A DNA stretch of 64,000 nucleotides from Pseudoxanthomonas sp. (GCF_035999195.1 NZ_DASYGY010000001.1:1-64000); one strand, 5' to 3'. Shown: positions 1 to 8,219, counted from the first letter of the stretch. Numbers and translations are program-made. Notes: a model not told the origin generated them from the sequence alone.

Positions 1-6
1 ACCCAC

Positions 7-66
7 GCATAACACCAGAATTAAGCCGACCCGCGAAGCGGGTTCGGCTTGAATGAATTGTTATGC
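7..66 (-). repeat. attC recombination site (distal copy)
   Basis: A 60-bp imperfect palindrome bounded, on the minus strand, by GCATAAC (60-66) and GTTATGC (7-13), the RYYYAAC/GTTRRRY core sites of integron attC elements. The inner arms (CCGACCCGC / GCGGGTTCGG) fold into the usual hairpin. It matches the second attC at 374-433 except in the variable triplet of one core. It closes the second cassette; a further cassette probably continues leftward past the window edge. Confidence 0.9.
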
Positions 67-379
67 GCGCCAAGGTAAACCCGAAGCCCGCGACTCGCAA
101 CGGGTCCGGAAAGCCAGGGAGCACGGACAAAGCATCCGCCAGCACGTAGCGGGTCGAGGCCAGCAAAGACCGAAGCCGACAGTGCCGCAAGTCCGAAGGT
201 CATGAAGCCATCCTTTGCCGAGCGGCACGAACGCGATGCGCCCGAAGCTGAGTGAAGCGAAGTGCGGAACTGCCAGTGGTCCGGATGAGTCAGCGAGCGA
301 CCAGCGCCGAAGCCGGTGACGCAGCCGAGGTCAGTGCAACACCGAGGCCGACAACATCAATACGCCAACCCACGCATAA
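13..379 (-). mobile_element. Integron gene cassette 2 (367 bp)
   Basis: The segment between the predicted IntI cut sites (G^TT) of the two attC copies, read leftward from the integrase. It starts on the minus strand with TTATGCGTGGGT. It has no obvious long gene. The only candidate is a 60-codon frame that ends inside the attC. It may be a non-coding or regulatory cassette, which is common in xanthomonad integrons. Confidence 0.75.
21..203 (-). CDS. Possible short cassette peptide (60 aa)
   Basis: A minus-strand ATG frame of 60 codons starting MTFGLAALSASVF and ending ...HNNSFKPNPLRGSA. The last residues and the stop come from the attC hairpin. Any frame running into this attC would give a similar tail, so the tail is not evidence of function. 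There is no clear ribosome binding site and no family resemblance. The frame is open further upstream but lacks an ATG, GTG or TTG start there. Treat as a weak candidate; the cassette may be non-coding. Confidence 0.3.
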   Translation of the reverse strand: MTFGLAALSASVFAGLDPLRAGGCFVRAPWLSGPVASRGLRVYLGAHNNSFKPNPLRGSA

Positions 380-433
380 CACCAGAATTAAGCCGACCCG
401 CGAAGCGGGTTCGGCTTGAATGAATTGTTAGGC
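374..433 (-). repeat. attC recombination site (proximal copy)
   Basis: A 60-bp attC with minus-strand core sites GCCTAAC (427-433) and GTTATGC (374-380) and the same internal hairpin as the copy at 7-66. The two copies are identical over their shared internal sequence, and the 6-nt flank ACCCAC is also shared. It closes cassette 1; the stop codon of the cassette-1 gene lies inside it. Confidence 0.92.
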
Positions 434-767
434 CTTGAGTGCACCATAAGTCAGCCCGGAAAGCACGAAGACCAAGAAGATTGTGGCCGCAACGTAGAGT
501 AGCCGAAAGCAGCTATCTCCTAGCGCATTGAGTTGAGCGTCGTCGATCTCTCGATAGGCACGCTGTGTGACGAATCTGGTCGCCGGAGCGGAAAGGGAGG
601 GCTCGGAGAGTGAGTCTGGCGCGATCTCGGCCCAGGTGCTCGGGTGCCTTTGCCGCAGGTAGCTGTTTAAGCGGCTAGAGCAATGGATGGATGCCGCGAA
701 TGCAGGCAGCACCGCGAGCGCGGAAAGCAGGAATACGATGCCCACGAACGTTTCCATCAAGGCCTAA
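380..767 (-). mobile_element. Integron gene cassette 1 (attI-proximal, 388 bp)
   Basis: The cassette next to attI, bounded by the predicted cut in attI (between 767 and 768) and the cut in its own attC (between 379 and 380). It holds a single gene read leftward, away from the integrase, as expected for expression from the integron promoter. This is the position of the most recently inserted cassette in the standard integron model. Confidence 0.85.
428..757 (-). CDS. Cassette-encoded small membrane protein, UspB-like architecture
   Basis: A protein of 109 residues from ATG at 757 (a TTG one codon upstream is also possible). It has an N-terminal transmembrane segment (about residues 3-22), a polar middle with LRQRHPSTWAEI and QRAYREIDDAQL, and a C-terminal transmembrane segment (about 85-105). 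Length, two-helix layout and the QR-x-YR-x3-D pattern resemble E. coli UspB, but the similarity is judged by eye only. The start is 5 nt inside the attI core, so the leader comes from attI. The TAA stop is part of the attC core. It should be expressed from the leftward promoter at 804-832. Function unknown. Confidence 0.75.
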   Translation of the reverse strand: METFVGIVFLLSALAVLPAFAASIHCSSRLNSYLRQRHPSTWAEIAPDSLSEPSLSAPATRFVTQRAYREIDDAQLNALGDSCFRLLYVAATIFLVFVLSGLTYGALKA

Positions 768-802
768 CACCTAGTAGACCCCAAGCATGGGGTGATAACA
801 CC
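762..802 (-). other. attI recombination site
   Basis: The core GTTAGGC lies on the minus strand at 762-768, directly before cassette 1. GGTGTTA occurs twice on the minus strand, at 765-771 and 796-802, which fits repeated integrase binding sites as in other attI sites. A small hairpin (CCCCA/TGGGG, 779-792) lies between them. The right limit is approximate. Confidence 0.7.
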
Positions 803-803
803 G

Positions 804-832
804 AGTATTGAACCTTGGCGGAGGGGCGTCAA
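804..832 (-). promoter_or_regulatory. Candidate cassette promoter Pc
   Basis: On the minus strand, TTGACG (832-827), a 17-nt spacer and AATACT (809-804) form a sigma-70-like promoter pointing left through attI into the cassettes. The -35 matches 5 of 6 consensus bases and the -10 matches 4 of 6. Position and direction are those expected of the Pc promoter of an integron. Confidence 0.55.
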
Positions 833-927
833 TCAGGGATTTCCTATGTGACGTCAATGCCTTGCCTGATGGCGTGGCGCAGTGCGTGGCGCGAGGGTGG
901 ACGCGTTATTCGCAGGGATGTGTGTTC

Positions 928-1935
928 ATGGATTATCAGCCGTGGGTTGGGGTGATATCGGGGGATGAGGGCGGCGACCGGGTGGAGGCGCTGCTGGAGG
1001 CGTCGATGCGTCGGATGCGGGTGGCGCACTACAGCCTGCGTACGGAACGCGCGTACCTGGGGTGGATCAGGCGATTCCTGTTGGCGCATCCGGGGCGGGA
1101 TCCGCGCGAGCTGGGCGCCGTACACGTGGAGGCGTTCCTGACCGGGCTGGCGGTCGAGGGCCGGGTGGCGGCCAGCACGCAGAACCAGGCGCTCGCGGCG
1201 ATCCTGTTCCTCTATCGCGATGTGCTGGGCGTCAAGCTGGCGTGGATGGACGATGTCGTCAGGGCGAAGCGCCCCCTGCGGCTGCCCACCGTGCTGTCGC
1301 AGTCGGAGGTGCGGGCGCTGCTGGTCCACATGGAGGGGCGCATGGCGGTGCTGGCGCAACTGCTTTACGGAACCGGCATGCGCTTGATGGAAGGCGTGCG
1401 CCTGCGCGTGAAGGACGTGGACTTCGAGCGACGCGAACTGACCGTGCGCGAAGGCAAGGGCGGAAAGGACAGGCGGACGGTGTTGCCGGGATCGTTGGTG
1501 CCGGTGCTGAAAGCGGAGATCGAGCGGGTGCGGGTGCTGCACGCGCAGGATCTGCAGCGCGGCGTCGGCGAGGTCTGGCTGCCGCATGCGCTCTCGCGCA
1601 AGTATCCTTCGGCGGCGCGCGAATTCGGATGGCAGTACGTGTTCCCTGCGCGCAACATCAGTCTGGATCCCCGCGACGGACGCTGGCGGCGTCACCACGT
1701 GGACGAGGCGATGCTGTCTCGCGCCCTGAAGCGCGCCCGGATCGCGGCTGGCCTTGCCAAGCCGGTGACCGCGCATACGCTGCGGCATTCGTTCGCCACC
1801 CATCTGATCGAAAGCGGTTACGACATCCGCACGGTGCAGGAACTGCTCGGGCACAAGGATGTCGCCACGACGCAGATCTATACACATGTCCTGAACCGCG
1901 GCGCGGGCGCCGTGCTCAGTCCGCTGGATCGCTGA
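928..1935 (+). CDS. intI: Integron integrase (tyrosine recombinase IntI)
   Basis: A site-specific tyrosine recombinase that inserts and excises cassettes at attI and attC. Started at ATG 928 it has 335 residues, close to IntI1. A TTG at 808 would add 40 non-conserved residues and overlap the Pc -10, so it is not preferred. SAM-like N-terminal motif HYSLRTERAYLGWI is followed by the catalytic domain with Arg152 (YGTGMR), His283/Arg286 (HTLRHS), His309 (LLGHKD) and nucleophile Tyr318 (IYTHVL). The IntI-specific insertion between the R and HxxR boxes is present (WLPHALSRKYP...WRRHHVDE), which separates it from XerC/D. It appears intact. Its stop is 1 nt before comEC. No LexA box was recognised upstream. 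Confidence 0.95.
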   Translation: MDYQPWVGVISGDEGGDRVEALLEASMRRMRVAHYSLRTERAYLGWIRRFLLAHPGRDPRELGAVHVEAFLTGLAVEGRVAASTQNQALAAILFLYRDVLGVKLAWMDDVVRAKRPLRLPTVLSQSEVRALLVHMEGRMAVLAQLLYGTGMRLMEGVRLRVKDVDFERRELTVREGKGGKDRRTVLPGSLVPVLKAEIERVRVLHAQDLQRGVGEVWLPHALSRKYPSAAREFGWQYVFPARNISLDPRDGRWRRHHVDEAMLSRALKRARIAAGLAKPVTAHTLRHSFATHLIESGYDIRTVQELLGHKDVATTQIYTHVLNRGAGAVLSPLDR

Positions 1936-1936
1936 C

Positions 1937-4324
1937 GTGGAGCCGCGTCGGAGGGACGGGCCGGCTCCATTGGGGCTGGCCTGCGTGGCCGCGCTGTTGT
2001 CCGGCATGGTGGCGATGCTGTGGCAACCGGCGTTGCCGGCGGCGCTCGTGCTGTGGCTGTTGCTGGCCGCCGGGCTGGCACTGTGGTGGACCGCGTGCCG
2101 CTGGCGCTGGATAGGTGCGGTGCTTGCGGGGGCGGCGTGGGCGGGACTGCATGCCACCTGGAGCATGGGCGTGCAGTTGCCGGTGTCGTGGGAAGGTCGC
2201 GAGGTGGTGGTCAGGGGGCAGGTGGTGGGCTTGCCCGAGCCGCAGGCGCGTCGGACGCGGTTCCTGTTCCGTGTCGACGATGCGACGGAACAGCCGGCGC
2301 CGCTGCGGGGACGCGTGCTGCGGCTGGCGTGGTACGACGAGTTCGGTGCCACCGAGCCCGGGCCGCGCGTGCAGGTGGGCGCGGGCGAGCGGTGGCAGTT
2401 CCGGATCCGCGTGCGTGCGCCGCGTGGTCTGGCCAATCCCGGCGGCGTGCCCACCGAGCGTTACGCGGCGGCGCAGCGGATCAGCGCGACCGGTTATGTG
2501 CGCGACGCGACGCGCGCGCGCCGGCTGTCGTCGGGGCGGGGCATCGATGCGTGGCGAAGCCGCATGGCGGCGCGGATCGCCCAGGGAGTGCCCGATCGGC
2601 ATGCGCGCTTCGTGCAGGCGCTGGCCCTGGGCGACACGCGCGGCCTCGACGACGCGGACTGGCAGGTGCTGCGGGCCACCGGCCTGACGCATCTGATCGC
2701 GATTTCCGGGTTCCACGTCGGCATGGTGGCCGGTGCGTGCGCACTGCTGGTCGGGGCGGTGTGGTGGCTGTGCCCGACAATCGCGCGCCGCGTGCCGCGT
2801 CCGCAGGCGGCGGGCGCGGCGGCCTTGCTGGGCGCGGTGGCGTATGCGGCGGTGGCCGGATTCGCCCTGCCGACGGTGCGCACCGTACTGATGATCGCGG
2901 TGGTCGTGGTGGCGCGGGTGTCGAGACGCCATGTCAGGGTGGTGGACACGCTGGCGCTGGCCATGCTGGCCGTGCTGGTGGTCGATCCGCTGTCGCTGCT
3001 GGCCGCCGGCTTCTGGCTGAGCTTCGGCGGCGTGGCCTGGCTGGCTTGGTGCCTGCCGGCATCGATGCACTGGGCGAAGGCGTTCCTGCCGGCGCAGGCC
3101 GTCGCGACCGTCGGGCTGTTGCCGTTCACGGCGGTGCTGTTCGGGCAGGCATCGCTGGCCGGTCCGGTGGCGAATCTGCTGGCGATCCCGTGGTGGAGTC
3201 TGGTCATCGTGCCACTGTCGCTGCTGGGCACGGGACTCGAGGCGGTCCATTCGGGCGCCGGCGCGTGGGCCTGGCGGGCGGCGTCGGCCTACTTCGCGCC
3301 GAGCTGGCAGGTGTTCGAGCGCGTCGCGGCGCATCCGTATTCGCTGTGGTGGTTGCCCGAGAGTCCGGCGTGGGCGTTGTGGCTGGCGCTGGCGGGTGGC
3401 TTCTGGCTGCTGCTGCCGCGCGGTGTTCCGGGGAAACCGTTGGCGTTGCTGCTGTGGCTGCCGCTGCTGTGGCCAGACCGCGAACGGCCCCGCGCCGGCG
3501 AAGTGGAACTGGTGGTGATCGACGTGGGGCAGGGGCTGTCCACGCTGGTGCGCACGGCGAACCACGCGTTGCTGTTCGATGCGGGGCCGGCGGTGGAGGA
3601 GGGCTTCGATGCCGGCGAGCGTGCCGTGGTGCCGGCGCTGCGCGCACTCGGCGTGCCCCGCCTCGACGCGCTGGTGGTCAGCCATGGCGACAACGACCAC
3701 GCCGGCGGCGTCGATGCGGTGCGCGACAGCCTGCCGGTACGCACCGTGCTGGCACCACCCGGCAGTCCGGTGGACGCCCGCGCGGCCTGCATCGCGGGTG
3801 CGTCATGGACCTGGGATGGCGTGCGTTTCCGTTTCCTGCACCCCGGCCTGTACTTCCCCTACCTGGGCAACGAGGCCAGCTGCGTGTTGAAGGTGGACAG
3901 TCCCCATGGCGACCTGCTGCTGCCGGGAGACATCGGCGCCATCGTCGAGCGGGGACTGGTCCACCGCGATGCGGCGGCCCTGCGCTCGGAGGTGGTCGTG
4001 CTGCCGCACCACGGCAGTGCCGGGTCTTCCGATCCCGCCTTCGTGGCCGCGACCTCGCCGCGCCTGGTGCTGAACGCCAGCGGCGCGGGCAATCGCTTCG
4101 GCCATCCGCGCGCCGAGGTGGTGGCGCGCTGGCGTCGGCAGGGTGCGGAGGTGCTGGATACCCAGAGCGGCGGTGCCCTGCACGCGTGGCTGGGCGCCGA
4201 GGGCCTGCAGGTGCGTGAGCGGCGTCACGACCGTGCGCACTGGTGGGACGCCGTACGGCGCCAGCGGGCCGGTGGGCTATCCTATCGGCTGGAAGACGAA
4301 CGGCCCGATGCGCCGGAGGACTGA
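1937..4324 (+). CDS. comEC: ComEC/Rec2 DNA uptake channel
   Basis: Inner-membrane channel for single-stranded DNA entry in natural transformation; 795 residues. It has N-terminal membrane segments, a soluble DUF4131-like part, then a competence membrane domain with ISGFHVGM (Ser257-His260 region) and many helices. The C-terminal metallo-beta-lactamase-like domain carries SHGDNDHAGG (His583, Asp585, Asp587, His588) and LPHHGS (about 689-694). GTG start at 1937 lies 1 nt after the intI stop, so it is probably co-transcribed or translationally coupled with intI. The exbB start is 2 nt downstream. The protein looks complete. Confidence 0.93.
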   Translation: MEPRRRDGPAPLGLACVAALLSGMVAMLWQPALPAALVLWLLLAAGLALWWTACRWRWIGAVLAGAAWAGLHATWSMGVQLPVSWEGREVVVRGQVVGLPEPQARRTRFLFRVDDATEQPAPLRGRVLRLAWYDEFGATEPGPRVQVGAGERWQFRIRVRAPRGLANPGGVPTERYAAAQRISATGYVRDATRARRLSSGRGIDAWRSRMAARIAQGVPDRHARFVQALALGDTRGLDDADWQVLRATGLTHLIAISGFHVGMVAGACALLVGAVWWLCPTIARRVPRPQAAGAAALLGAVAYAAVAGFALPTVRTVLMIAVVVVARVSRRHVRVVDTLALAMLAVLVVDPLSLLAAGFWLSFGGVAWLAWCLPASMHWAKAFLPAQAVATVGLLPFTAVLFGQASLAGPVANLLAIPWWSLVIVPLSLLGTGLEAVHSGAGAWAWRAASAYFAPSWQVFERVAAHPYSLWWLPESPAWALWLALAGGFWLLLPRGVPGKPLALLLWLPLLWPDRERPRAGEVELVVIDVGQGLSTLVRTANHALLFDAGPAVEEGFDAGERAVVPALRALGVPRLDALVVSHGDNDHAGGVDAVRDSLPVRTVLAPPGSPVDARAACIAGASWTWDGVRFRFLHPGLYFPYLGNEASCVLKVDSPHGDLLLPGDIGAIVERGLVHRDAAALRSEVVVLPHHGSAGSSDPAFVAATSPRLVLNASGAGNRFGHPRAEVVARWRRQGAEVLDTQSGGALHAWLGAEGLQVRERRHDRAHWWDAVRRQRAGGLSYRLEDERPDAPED

Positions 4325-4326
4325 AC

Positions 4327-4992
4327 GTGCTGGAACTGGTGAAGGCCGGCGGTTGGCCGATGATCCCGCTGCTGCTGCTCGGCGTGCTGGCCCTGGCCAT
4401 CGTGGTGGAACGGTTCTGGTCCCTGCGGCGCAAGGAGATCCTGCCGCCCGGCCTGGGCGAGGAAGTCCGCGCCTGGGCCGGACGTGGCCAGCTGGAACCG
4501 GCCCACATCGAGTCCCTGCGGCGCAACTCGCCGCTGGGTGAAGTGCTGGCGGCGGCGCTGGACGTCCGCAACAAGCCGCGCGACCAGATCCGCGAGCGCA
4601 TCGAGGACACCGGGCGCCACGTGGTGCACCGCATGGAGAAGTTCCTCAATGCGCTGGGCAGCATCGCCTCGGCCGGTCCGCTGCTGGGCCTGCTGGGCAC
4701 CGTGGTCGGCATGATCCAGATGTTCCTGGGCATCCAGGACAGCGGCCTCGGCGATGTCAATGCGCTGGCCGGCGGCATCGGCAAGGCGCTGGTGTGCGCG
4801 GCGGCCGGCATGATCGTGGCCATCCCGGCGTTGCTGTTCCACCGCTACTTCCGCGGCAAGGTCACCGGTTACGTGATGGAGATGGAGAAGGAGGCCACGG
4901 CGCTGGTCGATGCGCTGGAAGCCCGTCATCCGCGTCCCGCCGCACGCCCGGCCGGCACGGTCGCGCCGGTCGCGGCGCCGACCAGCGCCTGA
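4327..4992 (+). CDS. exbB: MotA/TolQ/ExbB proton channel family protein
   Basis: A subunit of a proton-driven energy-transducing complex in the inner membrane; 221 residues from GTG 4327, 2 nt after comEC. The N-terminal helix (PMIPLLLLGVLALAIVVERF) and the conserved GPLLGLLGTVVGMI and GMIVAIPALLFHRYF segments are the family signature. It is followed 9 nt later by exbD. In xanthomonads this pair sits beside msbA, where it may energise envelope processes, not necessarily siderophore uptake; that role is inferred from position. Confidence 0.9.
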   Translation: MLELVKAGGWPMIPLLLLGVLALAIVVERFWSLRRKEILPPGLGEEVRAWAGRGQLEPAHIESLRRNSPLGEVLAAALDVRNKPRDQIRERIEDTGRHVVHRMEKFLNALGSIASAGPLLGLLGTVVGMIQMFLGIQDSGLGDVNALAGGIGKALVCAAAGMIVAIPALLFHRYFRGKVTGYVMEMEKEATALVDALEARHPRPAARPAGTVAPVAAPTSA

Positions 4993-5001
4993 GGCCGGCG
5001 C

Positions 5002-5424
5002 ATGCGTATCCGCGACGACCGCTCGCAGGAAGAACCCGAGATCAACCTGGTGCCGTTGATCGACGTGATCCTGGTGCTGATCATCTTCTTCGTCATCACC
5101 ACCACCTTCGACACCCGCTCGATGCTGCAACTGCAGCTGCCCAGCGCCACCGGCGAACCGGTGGCCGCGCAGGTCAAGGCGCTCAGCGTGCTGGTCAATG
5201 CCGACGGGCGCTACTTCGTCGACGAACAGGAAGTGCTGCGCCCGGATATCGATGCGCTCAAGCAGACCCTGCAGCAGGTGGCCGGCACGGACCGCACCCG
5301 CCCGGTCCTGCTGCGCGCCGACGCCCGCACCCCGCACCAGTCGGTGGTGACCGCGCTGGATGCGCTGGGCCAGCTCGGCTTCCGCAGGATCAACATCGCC
5401 ACCGCGCCGGAGGCGCCGCGGTGA
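5002..5424 (+). CDS. exbD: ExbD/TolR family biopolymer transport protein
   Basis: Partner of the preceding ExbB; 140 residues. A short cytoplasmic N-terminus with EEPEINLVPLIDVILVLIIF carries the conserved membrane Asp (about residue 21) that conducts protons, followed by a periplasmic domain. Its TGA overlaps the GTG start of msbA by 3 nt, so the genes are translationally coupled. Confidence 0.92.
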   Translation: MRIRDDRSQEEPEINLVPLIDVILVLIIFFVITTTFDTRSMLQLQLPSATGEPVAAQVKALSVLVNADGRYFVDEQEVLRPDIDALKQTLQQVAGTDRTRPVLLRADARTPHQSVVTALDALGQLGFRRINIATAPEAPR

Positions 5425-7175
5425 GCGGAACGGAATCGCCGTGGCAGGTCTACAGGCGGCTGATGGGGTTCGCGCGTCCGTATCGCATGCTGCTGGTGCT
5501 GGCCGGCCTGGGCATGCTGATCGAAGCAGCGGCGGGCGGCGCCTTCAGCAAGCTGATGGAGCCGGTGGTCAACGAGACCTTCATCGACCGCGACAGGGCC
5601 AAGAGCCTGCTGTTGCCGCTGGCGATCGTCGGGCTGTTCGTGATCCGCGGCATCGCCGGCTACGTGACCGACATGGGCATGGGCAAGGCGGCACGCAGCA
5701 TCGCGCGCGATGTCCGGGTCAACGTGCTGGGCAAGTACCTGCGGCTGCCCGGGCTGCGCTTCGACACCGAGCCGGTGCCGGCGATGCTGGTGCGGCTGGG
5801 CTCCGACGCCGACCAGATGGCGCAGGCCGCCGTCGATGCGATGAAGGTGATGCTGCAGCAGGTGCTGCAGATCATCGCCGCACTGGTGGTGATGTTCTGG
5901 ACCAGCTGGCAGGTCACGCTGGCGATCCTGATCATGGCGCCGCCGCTGGCGTGGATCATGGACAAGGTGGCCAAGCGCTACCGGCGCATCAGCCACCGCA
6001 TCCAGGAAAGCGGCGCCGAGATGATGCAGGCCGCCGACCAGACCCTGTCCAACCAGCAGGAAGTGAAGGTCTACGGCGCGCAGGGCAGCGAACTGGCACG
6101 CTATGAAAGCCTGGCCAACGCCAACCTCAGGCTGGCGATGAAAGTGGAAGCCACGCGTAGCATCTCCTCGGCGATGGTGCAGCTGATGGGCTCCATCGGC
6201 CTGGCGCTGCTGCTGTTCTTCGCCGGCCGCGAGGCGATGGCGGGGCGGCTGACGGCGGGCGGTTTCGTCACGCTGATGATCTCGATGATGGCGATCATCC
6301 CGGCGCTCAAGCAGCTGACCAACGTGCAGAACATGCTGCAGCGGGGCGTCGCGTCGGCGCAGCGCCTGTTCTCCGTGCTGGATGCCGACGACGAGAAGGA
6401 CACGGGCACGCGTCCGCTCGAACGCGCGCGGGGCCTGCTGGAGTTCCGCGACATCACCACCCGTTATCCCGGCCAGAGCCGGCCGGCGCTGGAGGGCATC
6501 AGCTTCACCGCCCGCCCGGGGACCGTCACCGCGATCGTCGGCCGTTCCGGCAGCGGCAAGTCGACCCTGATCAAGCTGATCCCGCGCTTCTACGAATACG
6601 AGTCGGGCCAGATCCTGCTGGACGGGCATCCGTTGCAGGACTACCGGCTGGCCGACCTACGCCGGCAGGTCGCCCTGGTGGGGCAGCAGGTAATGCTGTT
6701 CGACGGCACGGTGGCCGCCAACGTCGCCTACGGCGAACTGCAGGGCGCGGAAGCGGTGGCGATGGAAGAGGCCGTACGCGGCGCCAATGCCATGGAGTTC
6801 GTCAGCGAGATGCCGGAAGGGCTGCAGGCGCCGATCGGCAACAAGGGCGGCCGCCTGTCCGGCGGCCAGCGCCAGCGCCTGGCGATCGCGCGCGCGATGC
6901 TGAAGGACGCGCCGATCCTGATCCTCGACGAGGCGACCGCGGCGCTCGACAACGAATCCGAACGCCTGGTGCAGAACGCCCTGCAGAAGCTGATGCCCGA
7001 CCGCACCACGCTGGTCATCGCGCATCGCCTGTCCACCATCGAGCATGCCGACCAGGTGCTGGTGCTGGACCAGGGGCGGCTGGTCGAGCAGGGCACGCAT
7101 GCCGAACTGCTCGCACGCGGCGGACTGTACGCCCACCTGTACCAGATGCAGTTCCGCGAGGGCGAGGCCGGGTGA
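5421..7175 (+). CDS. msbA: Lipid A export ABC transporter MsbA
   Basis: Flips lipid A-core across the inner membrane; 584 residues from GTG 5421, which overlaps the exbD stop. The N-terminal six-helix membrane domain (about residues 20-320) is followed by an ATPase domain with Walker A GRSGSGKST (about 374), signature LSGGQRQR (about 479) and Walker B ILILDEATAALD (about 499). It is a half-transporter that works as a homodimer. lpxK overlaps its stop, the usual msbA-lpxK arrangement. Confidence 0.95.
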   Translation: MSGTESPWQVYRRLMGFARPYRMLLVLAGLGMLIEAAAGGAFSKLMEPVVNETFIDRDRAKSLLLPLAIVGLFVIRGIAGYVTDMGMGKAARSIARDVRVNVLGKYLRLPGLRFDTEPVPAMLVRLGSDADQMAQAAVDAMKVMLQQVLQIIAALVVMFWTSWQVTLAILIMAPPLAWIMDKVAKRYRRISHRIQESGAEMMQAADQTLSNQQEVKVYGAQGSELARYESLANANLRLAMKVEATRSISSAMVQLMGSIGLALLLFFAGREAMAGRLTAGGFVTLMISMMAIIPALKQLTNVQNMLQRGVASAQRLFSVLDADDEKDTGTRPLERARGLLEFRDITTRYPGQSRPALEGISFTARPGTVTAIVGRSGSGKSTLIKLIPRFYEYESGQILLDGHPLQDYRLADLRRQVALVGQQVMLFDGTVAANVAYGELQGAEAVAMEEAVRGANAMEFVSEMPEGLQAPIGNKGGRLSGGQRQRLAIARAMLKDAPILILDEATAALDNESERLVQNALQKLMPDRTTLVIAHRLSTIEHADQVLVLDQGRLVEQGTHAELLARGGLYAHLYQMQFREGEAG

Positions 7176-8188
7176 GCAAACGTGCGATGCCGCAGCCTCC
7201 CGGGTACTGGTTCGGCGAGGGGCCCGTGCCTTGGTGGACGCGCATGCTGGCCGGGGTGTACGGCACGCTGGTCGCGCTGCGCCGGCTCCTGTATGGCGTC
7301 GGCCTGCTGCGTGCGCATCGCCTTGGCGTGCCGGTCATCGTGGTGGGCAACATCACCGCCGGCGGCACCGGCAAGACGCCGCTGACCATCGCGCTGGTGG
7401 AGCGCCTGCGTGCGGCCGGCTTCAAGCCGGGCGTGGCCAGCCGGGGCTATGGTCGCCGCGACGGGGGGCAGGCGCGCTGGGTGGATGCGGCCACGCCGCC
7501 CGCCGACGGCGGCGACGAACCGGTGCTGATCGCGCGCCAGACCGGTACCCGCGTGCGCGTGGATCGCGACCGCGTGGCGGCGGCGAAAGCCCTGGTTGCG
7601 GCGGGTTGCGACGTGGTCATCTGCGACGACGGTCTGCAGCACTACCGCCTGCGGCGCGATGTGGAGATCGAAGTGATCGACGGTGCGCGCCGCTACGGCA
7701 ACGGCCGACTGATGCCGGCCGGCCCGCTGCGCGAGCCCGCGGCGCGCGCGGCGATATGCGACTTCCGCGTGGTCAACCTGCCTGACGCCGGCGATGCCGC
7801 GCAGTTCGGCGAATGGCCGATGCACCTGCAGGCCGACGATGCGCTGCCGTTGCGCGGCGGCCGGCCGAAGCCGCTGTCGGCGTTCGCGGGCCAGCGCGTG
7901 CATGCGGTCGCCGGCATCGGCAACCCGGGCCGTTTCTTCGCCATGCTGCGCGCCAGGGGTCTCGGCGTGGTGCCGCACGCGTTCGCCGACCACCACGATT
8001 ACCAGGCCGGGGATTTCGCGTTCGGCAGCGAGCTGCCCGTGTTGATGACCGAGAAGGACGCGGTGAAGTGCGTCGCCTTCGCCAATGCCTGGTTCTACAG
8101 CGTGCCGGTCGCGGCGAAGCTGCCGGAGGCGTTCTGGATCGCCTTGCTGGAGAAGCTGGGGTCGTCCACGAGTGCCGCCTCGACGTAG
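7172..8188 (+). CDS. lpxK: Tetraacyldisaccharide 4'-kinase LpxK
   Basis: Phosphorylates the 4'-position of the lipid A disaccharide; 338 residues from GTG 7172, overlapping the msbA stop. The N-terminal hydrophobic helix is followed by the P-loop GNITAGGTGKTPL (about residues 58-70). Other family segments include ASRGYGRR, ICDDGLQHYRL and MTEKDAVKC. A Trm112-like gene that sometimes separates lpxK and kdsB in related genomes is absent; kdsB follows after 31 nt. Confidence 0.95.
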   Translation: MSKRAMPQPPGYWFGEGPVPWWTRMLAGVYGTLVALRRLLYGVGLLRAHRLGVPVIVVGNITAGGTGKTPLTIALVERLRAAGFKPGVASRGYGRRDGGQARWVDAATPPADGGDEPVLIARQTGTRVRVDRDRVAAAKALVAAGCDVVICDDGLQHYRLRRDVEIEVIDGARRYGNGRLMPAGPLREPAARAAICDFRVVNLPDAGDAAQFGEWPMHLQADDALPLRGGRPKPLSAFAGQRVHAVAGIGNPGRFFAMLRARGLGVVPHAFADHHDYQAGDFAFGSELPVLMTEKDAVKCVAFANAWFYSVPVAAKLPEAFWIALLEKLGSSTSAAST

Positions 8189-8219
8189 TGCTCCCCCGTC
8201 ACTCAGGATCCGGACACCG

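Noticed and set aside
1..430. CRISPR array from the two 63-nt direct repeats
   Set aside because: Repeats are too long, 367 bp apart, only two, and have attC core sites.
765..780. Possible LexA box (TAGTA/CTAA elements) near attI that would put intI under SOS control
   Set aside because: The half-sites are in the wrong order and spacing for TTAG-N6-TACTA, and no CTGT-N8-ACAG site was found between 770 and 928.
808..927. TTG start at 808 for the integrase
   Set aside because: It adds 40 residues not found in IntI proteins and overlaps the Pc -10; ATG 928 gives normal length.
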